Below, one piece after another: positions 17,294 to 25,349 of a stretch of DNA of 64,000 nucleotides. Location of the stretch: assembly GCF_019801145.1 (NCBI RefSeq), contig NZ_JAHVJQ010000002.1, forward strand, positions 248,001-312,000, in the 5' to 3' direction. A program made the translations under genes and the position numbers. The notes beneath the pieces were generated by a model, which was not told the origin of the DNA, did not search any database, and saw only the letters and a list, made by a program, of their open reading frames with translations. Numbering within the stretch: position 1 is the first letter of the stretch; every line of letters starts with the position of its first letter. Source of the stretch: Leisingera aquaemixtae (GTDB lineage Bacteria > Pseudomonadota > Alphaproteobacteria > Rhodobacterales > Rhodobacteraceae).

Positions 17294-17797
17294 ATGCCTG
17301 AGGGCCGGACAGGGCAGGGATACGGCAGCGAAAGCCTGCTGTTTCTGACAGATGAACAGCTGCGCCAGGGGATCGAGGCAATGTTTTTTGCCTACCGCGG
17401 CTTTACCGCCGATCCGGACCGGATTCTGGCCGAGATGTCCTATGGCCGCGCGCACCACCGCGCCATTCACTTCATCAACCGCTCGCCGGGCACCACGGTG
17501 AACAATCTCCTGAGCATCCTGGGCGTCACCAAACAGTCGCTGAACCGGGTGCTGCGCACGCTGATCGGCGATGGACTGGTGATCTCCAAGGTGGGGGAAC
17601 TCGACAAGCGCGAACGCCACCTCTACCTGACCGATCAGGGCCAGGCGCTGGAGGCGACGCTGTCCGACGCCCAGCGCGCCCGGATGCGCGCCGCCTACAA
17701 GGACGCGGGCCCGGAAGCCGTGCAGGGTTTCAAGACGGTGCTTGAAGCAATGATGGACGCGGACATGCGCCGCGCCTACGCCAAGCTGCGGGACTGA
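17294..17797 (+). CDS. petP: MarR-family regulator PetP
   Basis: A 167-residue winged-helix protein. The core is RAHHRAIHFINRSPGTTVNNLLSILGVTKQSLNRVLRTLIGDGLV (about residues 55-100), followed by a wing DKRERHLYLTDQGQALE. It matches Rhodobacter PetP, which acts with the response regulator PetR and is needed for cytochrome bc1 expression. The next gene, six bases on, is petR. In R. capsulatus the pair lies directly upstream of petABC; here petA is about 16 kb away. Confidence 0.9.
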   Translation: MPEGRTGQGYGSESLLFLTDEQLRQGIEAMFFAYRGFTADPDRILAEMSYGRAHHRAIHFINRSPGTTVNNLLSILGVTKQSLNRVLRTLIGDGLVISKVGELDKRERHLYLTDQGQALEATLSDAQRARMRAAYKDAGPEAVQGFKTVLEAMMDADMRRAYAKLRD

Positions 17798-17803
17798 TCA
17801 GGC

Positions 17804-18505
17804 ATGACCACCCATGACGCCCATCTGCTGATCGTCGATGACGACGAGCGCATCCGCGGCCTGCTGAAAAAATTCCTGATGCGCTCCGGCTTTCTGGTGA
17901 CGGCCGCACGTGACGCCGCCCATGCGCGCCGCGTGCTGGCCGGGCTCGACTTCGACCTGATCGTGATGGATGTGATGATGCCGGGCGAGGACGGCGTGTC
18001 GCTGACCCGCTCCTTGCGCGAAACCATGACCACCCCGATCCTGCTGCTGACCGCCAAGGGCGAGACCGAGGACCGGATTGCGGGCCTGGAGGCAGGGGCG
18101 GACGACTATCTGCCGAAACCTTTCGAGCCCAAGGAGCTGCTGCTGCGTGTCAATGCGATCCTGCGGCGGATGCCGGACACCGTCACGCAGGAGGCCGCCC
18201 CCAAGGTGCTGCACCTGGGCGCCATCCGCTATGACATCGAGCGCGGCGAGATGTGGCAGGGCGATGAGCTGATCCGCCTGACCGGCACCGAAAGCCAGCT
18301 GATGAAAATCTTCTCCGCCCAGCCCGGCGAACCGGTCTCCCGCACCAAGCTGGTGGAGGACCTGGGCCGCGACCGTGGCCAAGCGCAGGAGCGCGCTGTT
18401 GACGTGCAAATCACCCGGCTGCGCCGCAAGATCGAGCCGAACCCTAAACAGCCGCAGTACCTGCAAACGGTGCGTGGCGCGGGCTACATGCTGGCGCCGG
18501 ACTAA
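17804..18505 (+). CDS. petR: OmpR-family response regulator PetR
   Basis: A 233-residue two-domain regulator. The receiver domain (residues 1-120) has the acidic triad DDDE, the phospho-acceptor Asp in LIVMDVMMPG (about residue 55), and conserved Thr/Lys in LLLTAKG and YLPKPFEP. The C-terminal winged helix (about 135-230) has QERAVDVQITRLRRKIEPNP and QTVRGAGYML. No histidine kinase is adjacent. In Rhodobacter, PetR is known for such a kinase-less context and for activating petABC. It is co-transcribed with petP. Confidence 0.9.
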   Translation: MTTHDAHLLIVDDDERIRGLLKKFLMRSGFLVTAARDAAHARRVLAGLDFDLIVMDVMMPGEDGVSLTRSLRETMTTPILLLTAKGETEDRIAGLEAGADDYLPKPFEPKELLLRVNAILRRMPDTVTQEAAPKVLHLGAIRYDIERGEMWQGDELIRLTGTESQLMKIFSAQPGEPVSRTKLVEDLGRDRGQAQERAVDVQITRLRRKIEPNPKQPQYLQTVRGAGYMLAPD

Positions 18506-18542
18506 GGCACGGTCAGCGCCTCCTTCTGGCCCTAAATTTCCC

Positions 18543-18571
18543 GGGGTCCGGGGCAGCGCCCCGGATTCCCC
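18543..18571 (+). terminator. GC-rich hairpin after petR
   Basis: TCCGGGGC (18547-18554) and GCCCCGGA (18558-18565) form a perfect stem with an AGC loop, extended by GGGG/CCCC. The T-run is missing, so the strength is uncertain. Confidence 0.5.
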
Positions 18572-18634
18572 TTGCGGCCGCAGCCCGCCCCCTCCTAGTG
18601 TCGCGCCAAGACCCGCAGCCGGAGGAACGCGCCC

Positions 18635-19561
18635 ATGACCACCGCCCTGATCACCCACGCGGATTGCCTCAATCACGTCACACCTGAGGGCCACCCGGAA
18701 CGGGTCGCGCGGCTGGAACACATCCTGCACGCGCTGGAGCCCTTGGACCTGAAGCGCGTGACGGCCCCGATGGCCGCCGAGGATGACATCCTGCGCATCC
18801 ACCCGGCCGGCTACCTGTCGGACCTGCGCAAGGCCTCCCCGTCAGAGGGCTGGGCGCAGATCGACGGCGACACCTTCATGTCCCCCGGTTCCCTCGATGC
18901 CGCCTTCCGCGCGGCGGGGGCCGTGGTGCGCGGCGTCGACATGGTGCTGGGCGGTGAGGTGCAAAACGCCTTTGCTGCGGTGCGCCCGCCGGGGCATCAC
19001 GCTGAAACAGACACTGCAATGGGCTTTTGCCTGTTCGGCAATGCCGCGCTGGCGGCCAAACACGCGCTTGATCACCATTGCCTCAGCCGCGTTGCGGTGG
19101 TGGATTTCGACGTCCATCACGGCAACGGCACCCAGGACCTGCTGTGGGACGAGCCGCGCGCCCTGGTGGTGACCAGCCAGCAGATGCCGCTGTGGCCCGG
19201 CTCCGGCCGTCCGGATGAGGACGGCGCCCATGGCCAGATCCTCAACATGCCGTTGCCGCCGGGATCGGGCCGGGTGGAAATGCAGGCGGCCTATGAGGGC
19301 CAGGCTTTCCCGCGCCTGCGCGCGTTTAAGCCGGAGCTGATCATCATTTCGGCCGGCTTTGACGCCCACCAGGACGACCCGCTCGCCAGCCTCAACTGGG
19401 CCACTGCCGATTTTGCCTGGATCACGGCGGAACTCTGCAAACTTGCCAGTGAGCTGTGCCAGGGCCGTATCGTCTCGACTTTGGAAGGCGGATATGATCT
19501 GAACGCGCTGTCCGCGGCAACCCGCGCGCATGTGGAAGAATTGATGAAGGCAACGGCATGA
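18635..19561 (+). CDS. histone deacetylase family protein
   Basis: A 308-residue arginase/deacetylase-fold hydrolase of the HDAC/acetoin utilization (AcuC)/acetylpolyamine amidohydrolase family. Catalytic and zinc-site motifs are RPPGHHAETDTAMGFC (tandem His, about residue 122), VVDFDVHHGNGTQ (Asp/His zinc ligands, about 160) and SAGFDAHQDDPL (Asp ligand, about 248). The substrate is unknown; protein acetyl-lysine, acetylpolyamine or a small amide are all possible. It precedes xseB with a 4-base overlap, the usual Rhodobacterales order HDAC-like/xseB/ispA/dxs. Confidence 0.92.
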   Translation: MTTALITHADCLNHVTPEGHPERVARLEHILHALEPLDLKRVTAPMAAEDDILRIHPAGYLSDLRKASPSEGWAQIDGDTFMSPGSLDAAFRAAGAVVRGVDMVLGGEVQNAFAAVRPPGHHAETDTAMGFCLFGNAALAAKHALDHHCLSRVAVVDFDVHHGNGTQDLLWDEPRALVVTSQQMPLWPGSGRPDEDGAHGQILNMPLPPGSGRVEMQAAYEGQAFPRLRAFKPELIIISAGFDAHQDDPLASLNWATADFAWITAELCKLASELCQGRIVSTLEGGYDLNALSAATRAHVEELMKATA

Positions 19562-19800
19562 CTGAGACCCCCGTAGACCAGATGAGCTTTGAACAGGCGA
19601 TGCGCGAGCTGGAAGGCGTGGTGGACCAGCTGGAACGCGGCGATGTGGCGCTGGATGCCTCGATCGCTCTGTATGAACGCGGCGCCGCGCTGAAGAAACG
19701 CTGCGAGGATGAGCTGAAGCGCGCCGAGGAAAAGGTCGCTGCCATCACGCTGGACGCAAACGGCACCCCCAAGGGCACCCAGCCGCTGGACGCCGGCTGA
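19558..19800 (+). CDS. xseB: exodeoxyribonuclease VII small subunit
   Basis: An 80-residue helical protein. MSFEQAMRELEGVVDQLERGDVALDASIALYERGAAL is the XseB signature. It binds several-fold to XseA, encoded elsewhere, for single-strand DNA degradation. The ATG overlaps the stop of the preceding deacetylase gene, and ispA starts 4 bases after its stop, so the three are translationally linked. Confidence 0.95.
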   Translation: MTETPVDQMSFEQAMRELEGVVDQLERGDVALDASIALYERGAALKKRCEDELKRAEEKVAAITLDANGTPKGTQPLDAG

Positions 19801-19803
19801 TCG

Positions 19804-20688
19804 ATGAGCGCCGCAGCAGACGCCCGGACCCGCCCCTTCGCGGAGGCGCTGAAAGACGCCCAAGGCCGTATCACCGCACATATGGAGATGCGGCTGGCGG
19901 GCAGCGATGAGCTGCACACCGCGATGCGTTACGCCATCACCGGCGGCAAGATGCTGCGCGGCTTCCTGGTGCTGGAAAGCGCCCGTTTGCACGGGGTCGC
20001 GGCAGAGGCCGCCATCGAGGCTGCACTTGCCATCGAATGCATCCATGCCTACTCGCTGGTTCATGACGATCTGCCCTGCATGGACGACGACGATCTGCGC
20101 CGCGGCCAGCCCACCGTGCACCGCAAATGGGACGAGGCGATGGCGGTTCTGGCAGGCGACAGCCTGCAAACCTTCGCCTTCGAGCTGCTGGCGGACCCCA
20201 AGATCGGGCCCCATGCGCTGACCCTGATCCGCGGGCTGGCGCAATCCTCCGGCAAGGACGGCATGGTGTCAGGGCAGATGCTGGACATTGCGGCAGAAAC
20301 CGCCGGCGCGCCGCTGACGCTGGAACAGATCACCCTGCTGCAGGGCCGCAAGACCGGCTGCCTGATCGAATGGTCCGCCACCGCCGGCGCAGTACTGGCC
20401 GGTGACAACCCCGCCCCGCTGCGGCAATACGCACGCGCCCTGGGCCTTGCTTTCCAAATCGCCGACGACATCTTGGATGTCGAAGGGGACGCCGCCAAGG
20501 TTGGCAAGGCCGTGCGCAAGGATGCCGATGCCGGTAAGGCAACTTTTGTCTCCTTGCTGGGGCTGGCAGAGGCAAAAGCCCGCGCACAGTCGCTTTGCGA
20601 TGAAGCCTGCGCCGCACTATCCCCCTATGAAGCAGACGCCGCAACCTTGAAGGAAGCCGCGCGTTTCGTTATTGCGCGCGACAGCTAA
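19804..20688 (+). CDS. ispA: polyprenyl (farnesyl/geranyl) diphosphate synthase
   Basis: A 294-residue trans-prenyltransferase that condenses IPP with DMAPP/GPP. The first Asp-rich motif is [14 protein letters not shown] (about residues 84-97), with the two-residue insertion of bacterial type II FPP synthases. The second is DDILDVEGD (about 221-229). [10 protein letters not shown] and KTGCLIEW are also typical. It lies between xseB and dxs, an isoprenoid-precursor block supplying quinones and undecaprenyl phosphate. Confidence 0.95.
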   Translation: MSAAADARTRPFAEALKDAQGRITAHMEMRLAGSDELHTAMRYAITGGKMLRGFLVLESARLHGVAAEAAIEAALAIECIHAYSLVHDDLPCMDDDDLRRGQPTVHRKWDEAMAVLAGDSLQTFAFELLADPKIGPHALTLIRGLAQSSGKDGMVSGQMLDIAAETAGAPLTLEQITLLQGRKTGCLIEWSATAGAVLAGDNPAPLRQYARALGLAFQIADDILDVEGDAAKVGKAVRKDADAGKATFVSLLGLAEAKARAQSLCDEACAALSPYEADAATLKEAARFVIARDS

Positions 20689-20729
20689 CCCCGCGCCACG
20701 ACCCTCAAGGCGCAGCCCAAGGAGACACC

Positions 20730-22658
20730 ATGTCCGACCGGCCCAAGACCCCGCTTCTGGACCAGATCACGCGCCCCGCGGATCTGAAGGGGCTGACGGA
20801 TGCGCAGCTGGTGCAGGTGGCCCACGAGCTGCGGCAGGAAACCATTTCCGCGGTTTCCGTCACCGGCGGCCACTTGGGCGCAGGCCTCGGCGTGGTGGAG
20901 CTGACCACCGCCTTGCACGCGGTTTTCGACACGCCGCGGGACAAGGTGATCTGGGACGTCTCCCACCAGTGCTACCCGCACAAAATCCTGACCGGGCGCC
21001 GCGACCGCATCCGCACCCTGCGGATGAAGGACGGGCTCAGCGGGTTCACCAAACGCTCCGAGTCGCCTTATGACCCGTTCGGCGCCGCCCACAGCTCGAC
21101 GTCGATCAGCGCCGCATTGGGGTTTGCCGTGGCGCGCGACCTTGGCGGTGTAATCCCCGAGGGCAACGGCGACGCCATCGCGGTGATCGGCGACGGTTCG
21201 ATGTCGGCAGGCATGGCCTTTGAGGCGATGAACAACGCAGGCCACCTGGGCAAGCGGCTGTTCGTGATCCTCAATGACAACGAGATGTCTATCGCCCCGC
21301 CGGTGGGCGCGCTGTCCTCCTACCTCTCCCGCCTTTATGCCGGTGAGCCGTTCCAGGAGCTGAAGGCCGCCGCCAAGGGCGCGGTCTCGCTGCTGCCGGA
21401 ACCCTTCCGCGAAGGCGCCAAGCGCGCCAAAGATATGATTAAGGGCATGGCCGTCGGCGGCACGATGTTCGAAGCACTCGGCTTCTCCTACCTCGGCCCG
21501 ATCGACGGCCATGACATGGATCAGCTGCTGCCGGTCCTGCGCACGGTGAAGGCCCGCGCCACCGGTCCAATCCTGATCCACGTCCTCACCAAGAAGGGCA
21601 AGGGCTACGGCCCGGCTGAGCGCGCCCGCGACAAGGGCCACGCTACCGCCAAGTTCGACATGGTGACCGGCGAGCAGAAGAAAGCCCCCTCCAACGCGCC
21701 CTCATATACGTCGGTCTTCGGGAATGAGCTGGTGAAGCTGGCCGCCAAGGACGACAAGATTTGCGCCGTCACCGCGGCGATGCCCGATGGCACCGGCCTC
21801 AGCCTGATGGCAGAACGCTACCCCTCGCGCTGCTTTGACGTCGGAATTGCCGAGCAGCACGGCGTCACCTTTGCAGCAGCACTGGCGGCCGGCGGCATGA
21901 AGCCGTTTTGCGCGATGTATTCCACCTTCCTGCAGCGCGGCTATGACCAGGTGGTGCATGACGTGGCGATCCAGCGCCTGCCGGTGCGCTTTGCCATCGA
22001 CCGCGCGGGGCTGGTCGGCGCCGATGGCGCCACCCATGCCGGCAGTTTCGACATTGCCTTCATGGCCAACCTGCCCGGCATGGTGGTGATGGCCGCCGCG
22101 GATGAGGCCGAACTTACCCATATGGTCGCCACCGCCGCGGCATATGACGACGGTCCCATTGCCTTCCGCTACCCGCGCGGCGAGGGCGAAGGCGTCGAGA
22201 TGCCGGAAACCCCGGAAGTTCTGGAAATCGGCAAGGGCCGGATGATCCAAGCCGGCAAACGTGTCGCCCTCCTCTCCTTCGGCACCCGCCTGGGTGAAGT
22301 CAAAAAGGCCGCCGAAGCGCTGGCCGCCAAGGGCATCACGCCAACCATCGCCGATGCCCGCTTTGCCAAACCGCTGGACCGCAATCTGATCCTGCAGCTG
22401 GCCGCGGATCACGAGGCGCTGATCACCATCGAGGAGGGCGCGGTGGGCGGTTTCGGCTCCCACGTGGCGCAGCTTCTGGCCGAGGAAGGCGTGTTCGACA
22501 GCGGCCTCAAGTACCGCTCCATGGTGCTGCCCGACACCTTCATCGACCAGGCCAGCCCGGCAGACATGTATGAGATCGCGGCCATGAACGCGCCGCAGAT
22601 CGAGGCCAAGGTTCTGGACGTGCTGGGTGTGGCGACAATCAGCGAGAAGCGGGCCTAA
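20730..22658 (+). CDS. dxs: 1-deoxy-D-xylulose-5-phosphate synthase
   Basis: A 642-residue TPP enzyme making DXP from pyruvate and glyceraldehyde-3-phosphate, the entry step of the MEP pathway. The TPP/Mg motif is [18 protein letters not shown] (about residues 153-170). The substrate His occurs in SHQCYPHK (about 77). The transketolase-like central domain has [17 protein letters not shown] (about 370) and the C-terminal domain has [12 protein letters not shown] (about 570). GGAGACACC is the ribosome-binding region. It ends the deacetylase/xseB/ispA/dxs run. No TPP riboswitch is visible ahead of it. Confidence 0.98.
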   Translation: MSDRPKTPLLDQITRPADLKGLTDAQLVQVAHELRQETISAVSVTGGHLGAGLGVVELTTALHAVFDTPRDKVIWDVSHQCYPHKILTGRRDRIRTLRMKDGLSGFTKRSESPYDPFGAAHSSTSISAALGFAVARDLGGVIPEGNGDAIAVIGDGSMSAGMAFEAMNNAGHLGKRLFVILNDNEMSIAPPVGALSSYLSRLYAGEPFQELKAAAKGAVSLLPEPFREGAKRAKDMIKGMAVGGTMFEALGFSYLGPIDGHDMDQLLPVLRTVKARATGPILIHVLTKKGKGYGPAERARDKGHATAKFDMVTGEQKKAPSNAPSYTSVFGNELVKLAAKDDKICAVTAAMPDGTGLSLMAERYPSRCFDVGIAEQHGVTFAAALAAGGMKPFCAMYSTFLQRGYDQVVHDVAIQRLPVRFAIDRAGLVGADGATHAGSFDIAFMANLPGMVVMAAADEAELTHMVATAAAYDDGPIAFRYPRGEGEGVEMPETPEVLEIGKGRMIQAGKRVALLSFGTRLGEVKKAAEALAAKGITPTIADARFAKPLDRNLILQLAADHEALITIEEGAVGGFGSHVAQLLAEEGVFDSGLKYRSMVLPDTFIDQASPADMYEIAAMNAPQIEAKVLDVLGVATISEKRA

Positions 22659-22709
22659 TTCCCGGCGACTTCAGACCGGGGCCCGCCTGGCCGTACCCGT
22701 TCAACGCAT

Positions 22710-23579
22710 TCACACCCCCGGCGGCTGCGCCGGCGGCACAAAGCTCTCCATATCCTCGGCCTCCAGCACCGCCCGCAGCCCCTCGCGGTAGGTGGGATAT
22801 AGCAGCTCCACTCCCAGCTCGTCCTTGATCCGGCGGTTCCTGACCCGCTTGTTCTCGCCATAGAAACTGCGCGCCATCGGCGTCATGCCGGCTTCGTCAA
22901 AGGGCACCTCGGCCGGCACCGGCAGGCCCAGCAGCTCTGCCGCATGGCCCAGCACATCCTGCGGCGGGGCCGGGTCATCGTCGCAGACGTTGTAGATGGC
23001 ACCGGGGCGCGGCTGCGCGATGGAGGCGGCCAGCACCTGGGCAATGTCGTCCACATGGATGCGGGAAAACACCTGCCCCGGCTTGATGATCCGCCGCGCC
23101 TTGCCCGCCATCAGCTTGGCAAAGGGGCCGCGGCCGGGGCCATAAATGCCGGCCAAGCGGAAGATATGCAGCGGCAGGCCGGGGACAGCCTGCCATTGCG
23201 CCTCTGCCCTGGCCCGCCAGTCGCCGCGCTCGCTTGACGGCGTCATCGGCGTGTCCTCATCCACCCAGGCGCCGTCGCGGTGGCCGTAGACGGCGGTGGT
23301 CGACAAATACCCTACCCATTCAAGGCCCGGGGCCGCGGTGATCTCGTCACCCATCGCAGCCAGCACCGGATCGCCGTCCGCAGCGGGGCCGATCGAATTC
23401 AGGACATGCGTCACGCCGTCCAGCGGCACCGTCTGGCCAGGCCAGGTGATCATCTCCACGCCTTCAGCCGCCACCGGCTCACGCGAGGTGCCAATGACAC
23501 GCCAGCCGTCCGCCAGCAGGCGCGGCGCAAGCGCCCGGGCGGTATAGCCAAATCCAAGACAAAGCAGCGTTTTTCCCAT
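22710..23579 (-). CDS. NAD-dependent epimerase/dehydratase-like (extended SDR) protein
   Basis: A 289-residue Rossmann protein. The start at 23579 gives MGKTLLCLGFGYTARALAPRL, an atypical GxGYxA cofactor loop as in the YeeZ-type atypical SDRs. Also present are YLSTTAVYGHRDGAWVDE (about residues 101-118) and FRLAGIYGPGRGPFAKL (about 148-164). YeeZ-type proteins have no firmly assigned reaction. The 5' end abuts a divergent methyltransferase gene. Confidence 0.82.
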   Translation of the reverse strand: MGKTLLCLGFGYTARALAPRLLADGWRVIGTSREPVAAEGVEMITWPGQTVPLDGVTHVLNSIGPAADGDPVLAAMGDEITAAPGLEWVGYLSTTAVYGHRDGAWVDEDTPMTPSSERGDWRARAEAQWQAVPGLPLHIFRLAGIYGPGRGPFAKLMAGKARRIIKPGQVFSRIHVDDIAQVLAASIAQPRPGAIYNVCDDDPAPPQDVLGHAAELLGLPVPAEVPFDEAGMTPMARSFYGENKRVRNRRIKDELGVELLYPTYREGLRAVLEAEDMESFVPPAQPPGV

Positions 23580-23652
23580 GGTTCCTAGATGCGTCGCCAC
23601 AGCCCGGGGCGCAAGGGTTGATTCGAATCTCCGCAACGACTTTGATGGCCCG

Positions 23653-24288
23653 ATGAAAAAACAACCACCCGGATTGTCTGATGCCTATGGGTTGAGCACG
23701 CCTGAGGATTCCCGGCGGCTTTATGCGGACTGGGCCGGCACCTACGATCAGGATTTCGCCGCCGGGCAGGATTACCTGCTGCCCGGATTGACAGCCAAGG
23801 CTTTTGCCGCCGCCGGGGGAGAAGGTCCGGTTCTGGACGCGGGCGCGGGCACCGGACTCTGCGGCCAGGCGCTGCGGGCGCTTGGGGTCGAGCCTGTGGA
23901 CGCCACCGACATCAGCGCCGCCATGCTGGCCGAGGCGCTGCGCAAGGACGCCTACCGCGACGTGATAGAGGCCGACCTGCTGGAGGGCATCCCGGTGCCG
24001 CGCGGCTCCTACCGCGGCGTGGTGTCTTCGGGCACTTTCACCCACGGCCACCTGGGCCCTGAGGTGCTGCCCTCCCTGCTGCGCGTGGCTGCGCCCGGTG
24101 CCTGGTTTGCCTTGTCGGTGAATGCCAGGTTCTACGAAAAGGCAGGGTTTGCCGAAGCCTTTGACCGGCTGCTGCGCGGTCAATGGATCAAGAGCCTCAC
24201 CCTGCCGGAGCTGCGCATTTATGGCTCGCGGGCCACCGGGGCTCACAAGGACGACACCGCGCTGATTGCTCTGTTCCAGAAAGTTTAG
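23653..24288 (+). CDS. class I SAM-dependent methyltransferase
   Basis: A 211-residue Rossmann methyltransferase. Motif I is VLDAGAGTGLCGQAL (about residues 59-73), an acidic residue lies in DATDIS (motif II), and FSLSVN-like (FALSVNARFYEKAGF) follows as in UbiE/WBSCR27-like proteins. The start at 23653 (MKKQPPGLSDAYGLSTPED) is preferred; the frame is open 75 bases further upstream into the divergent gene. The substrate is unknown. Confidence 0.85.
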   Translation: MKKQPPGLSDAYGLSTPEDSRRLYADWAGTYDQDFAAGQDYLLPGLTAKAFAAAGGEGPVLDAGAGTGLCGQALRALGVEPVDATDISAAMLAEALRKDAYRDVIEADLLEGIPVPRGSYRGVVSSGTFTHGHLGPEVLPSLLRVAAPGAWFALSVNARFYEKAGFAEAFDRLLRGQWIKSLTLPELRIYGSRATGAHKDDTALIALFQKV

Positions 24289-24295
24289 AATGCCC

Positions 24296-24492
24296 CGCCA
24301 GCGCAGGGTCAAGGGAGGCGCAGCCTCCGTGCGGCACGCGCGGCTTGCCCTTGAGGCTGTGCTGGCGGATGACACAATCGATCAGGCTGCTTTAGGAGCA
24401 AACCTGCTCCTAAAGAGCTTCTCAGCGAAAGGAAAACGCCGCGCAAAGCGCGGCGCCGGGCCCAACTGTGCAGGGGCATCTTTGGATGCCCC
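24296..24492. repeat. multi-hairpin intergenic region between convergent genes
   Basis: Four structures lie in a row. First, arms 24296-24315 and 24348-24367 pair over 20 positions (17 Watson-Crick, one GU, two mismatches), enclosing GGAGGC/GCCTCC. Second, CTTTAGGAGCA / TGCTCCTAAAG (24390-24400, 24405-24415) is a perfect 11-bp stem with an AACC loop. Third, CGCCGCGC / GCGCGGCG (24437-24455) has an AAA loop. Fourth, GGGGCATC / GATGCCCC (24473-24492) has a TTTG loop. Two opposing terminators would explain two of them but not all four. A small structured RNA or a decayed repeat element are alternatives. Confidence 0.6.
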
Positions 24493-24513
24493 GCAGCAGG
24501 CGGGAGAACCTCG

Positions 24514-25299
24514 TCAGCGGCCTTTCCAGACCGGATCGCGTTTTTCGGCAAAGGCGCGGGCGCCTTCCAGGTTGTCCTCGGAGCCGTAAAGCACATCCAC
24601 CGTCTTGAGCTGGCGCTGCGTGATGCGGTTCATCGCATCCTGGAACTTGCTGTCCTCGGCATCGCGCACGATTTCCTTGATCGCCGCATAGACCAGCGGC
24701 GGACCGGAGGCGAGCAGCCTTGCCAGCTCCCAGGCACGGTCCATCAGCTGATCCGCAGGAACGATCTCATTCACCAGCCCCCAGCGGTTGGCCTCCTCGG
24801 CATCAAACCAGCGGCCAGTCAGCAGCAGTTCCATGGCGATATGGTAAGGAATGCGCTTGGGCAGCTTCACGCTGGCCGCGTCCGCCACCGTGCCGGAGCG
24901 GATCTCCGGCAGCGCAAAGGTCGCGTGACCGGCGGCAATGATCATGTCCGCCGACAGCGCCAGCTCCAGCCCGCCGCCGCAGGCGATGCCGTTCACCGCA
25001 GCGATCACCGGCTTGTTCATATCGCGCAGTTCCTGCAGCCCGCCAAAGCCGCCGACGCCGTAATCGCCATCCACCGCATCGCCGTCCGCCGCGGCCTTCA
25101 GGTCCCAGCCGGGGCAAAAGAACTTCTCGCCGCCGCCGGTCAGGATCGCCACCCGCAGCTCCGGATCATCGCGGAAGCCGCGGAACACCTCGCCCATCAC
25201 CCGGCTGGTGGCCAGATCGATGGCGTTGGCCTTGGGCCGGTCCAGCGTCACTTCCAGAATGGCGCCGTCGCGGCGGGTTTTCACGGGGCTTTCACTCAT
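24514..25299 (-). CDS. crotonase-family enoyl-CoA hydratase, carnitinyl-CoA dehydratase (CaiD)-like
   Basis: A 261-residue crotonase. The start at 25299 follows AGGAGGAG. The oxyanion-hole loop is GIACGGGLELALSADMII (about residues 107-124) and a catalytic-region acid lies in ALPEIRSGTVADAAS (about 132). The C-terminus AFAEKRDPVWKGR is the one I recall from CaiD, crotonobetainyl-CoA hydratase. With the downstream-oriented CoA synthetase and acyl-CoA dehydrogenase it suggests CoA-dependent degradation of carnitine, gamma-butyrobetaine or a similar acid. The exact substrate is an inference. Confidence 0.85.
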   Translation of the reverse strand: MSESPVKTRRDGAILEVTLDRPKANAIDLATSRVMGEVFRGFRDDPELRVAILTGGGEKFFCPGWDLKAAADGDAVDGDYGVGGFGGLQELRDMNKPVIAAVNGIACGGGLELALSADMIIAAGHATFALPEIRSGTVADAASVKLPKRIPYHIAMELLLTGRWFDAEEANRWGLVNEIVPADQLMDRAWELARLLASGPPLVYAAIKEIVRDAEDSKFQDAMNRITQRQLKTVDVLYGSEDNLEGARAFAEKRDPVWKGR

Positions 25300-25349
25300 G
25301 TCGTCTCCTCCTGGCATTTGGCATGCCGTTCTGTTTCAGGGCCGAAGCC

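Noticed and set aside
20689-20729. TPP riboswitch before dxs
   Set aside because: The gap is only 41 bases and lacks the THI-box sequences seen before thiB.
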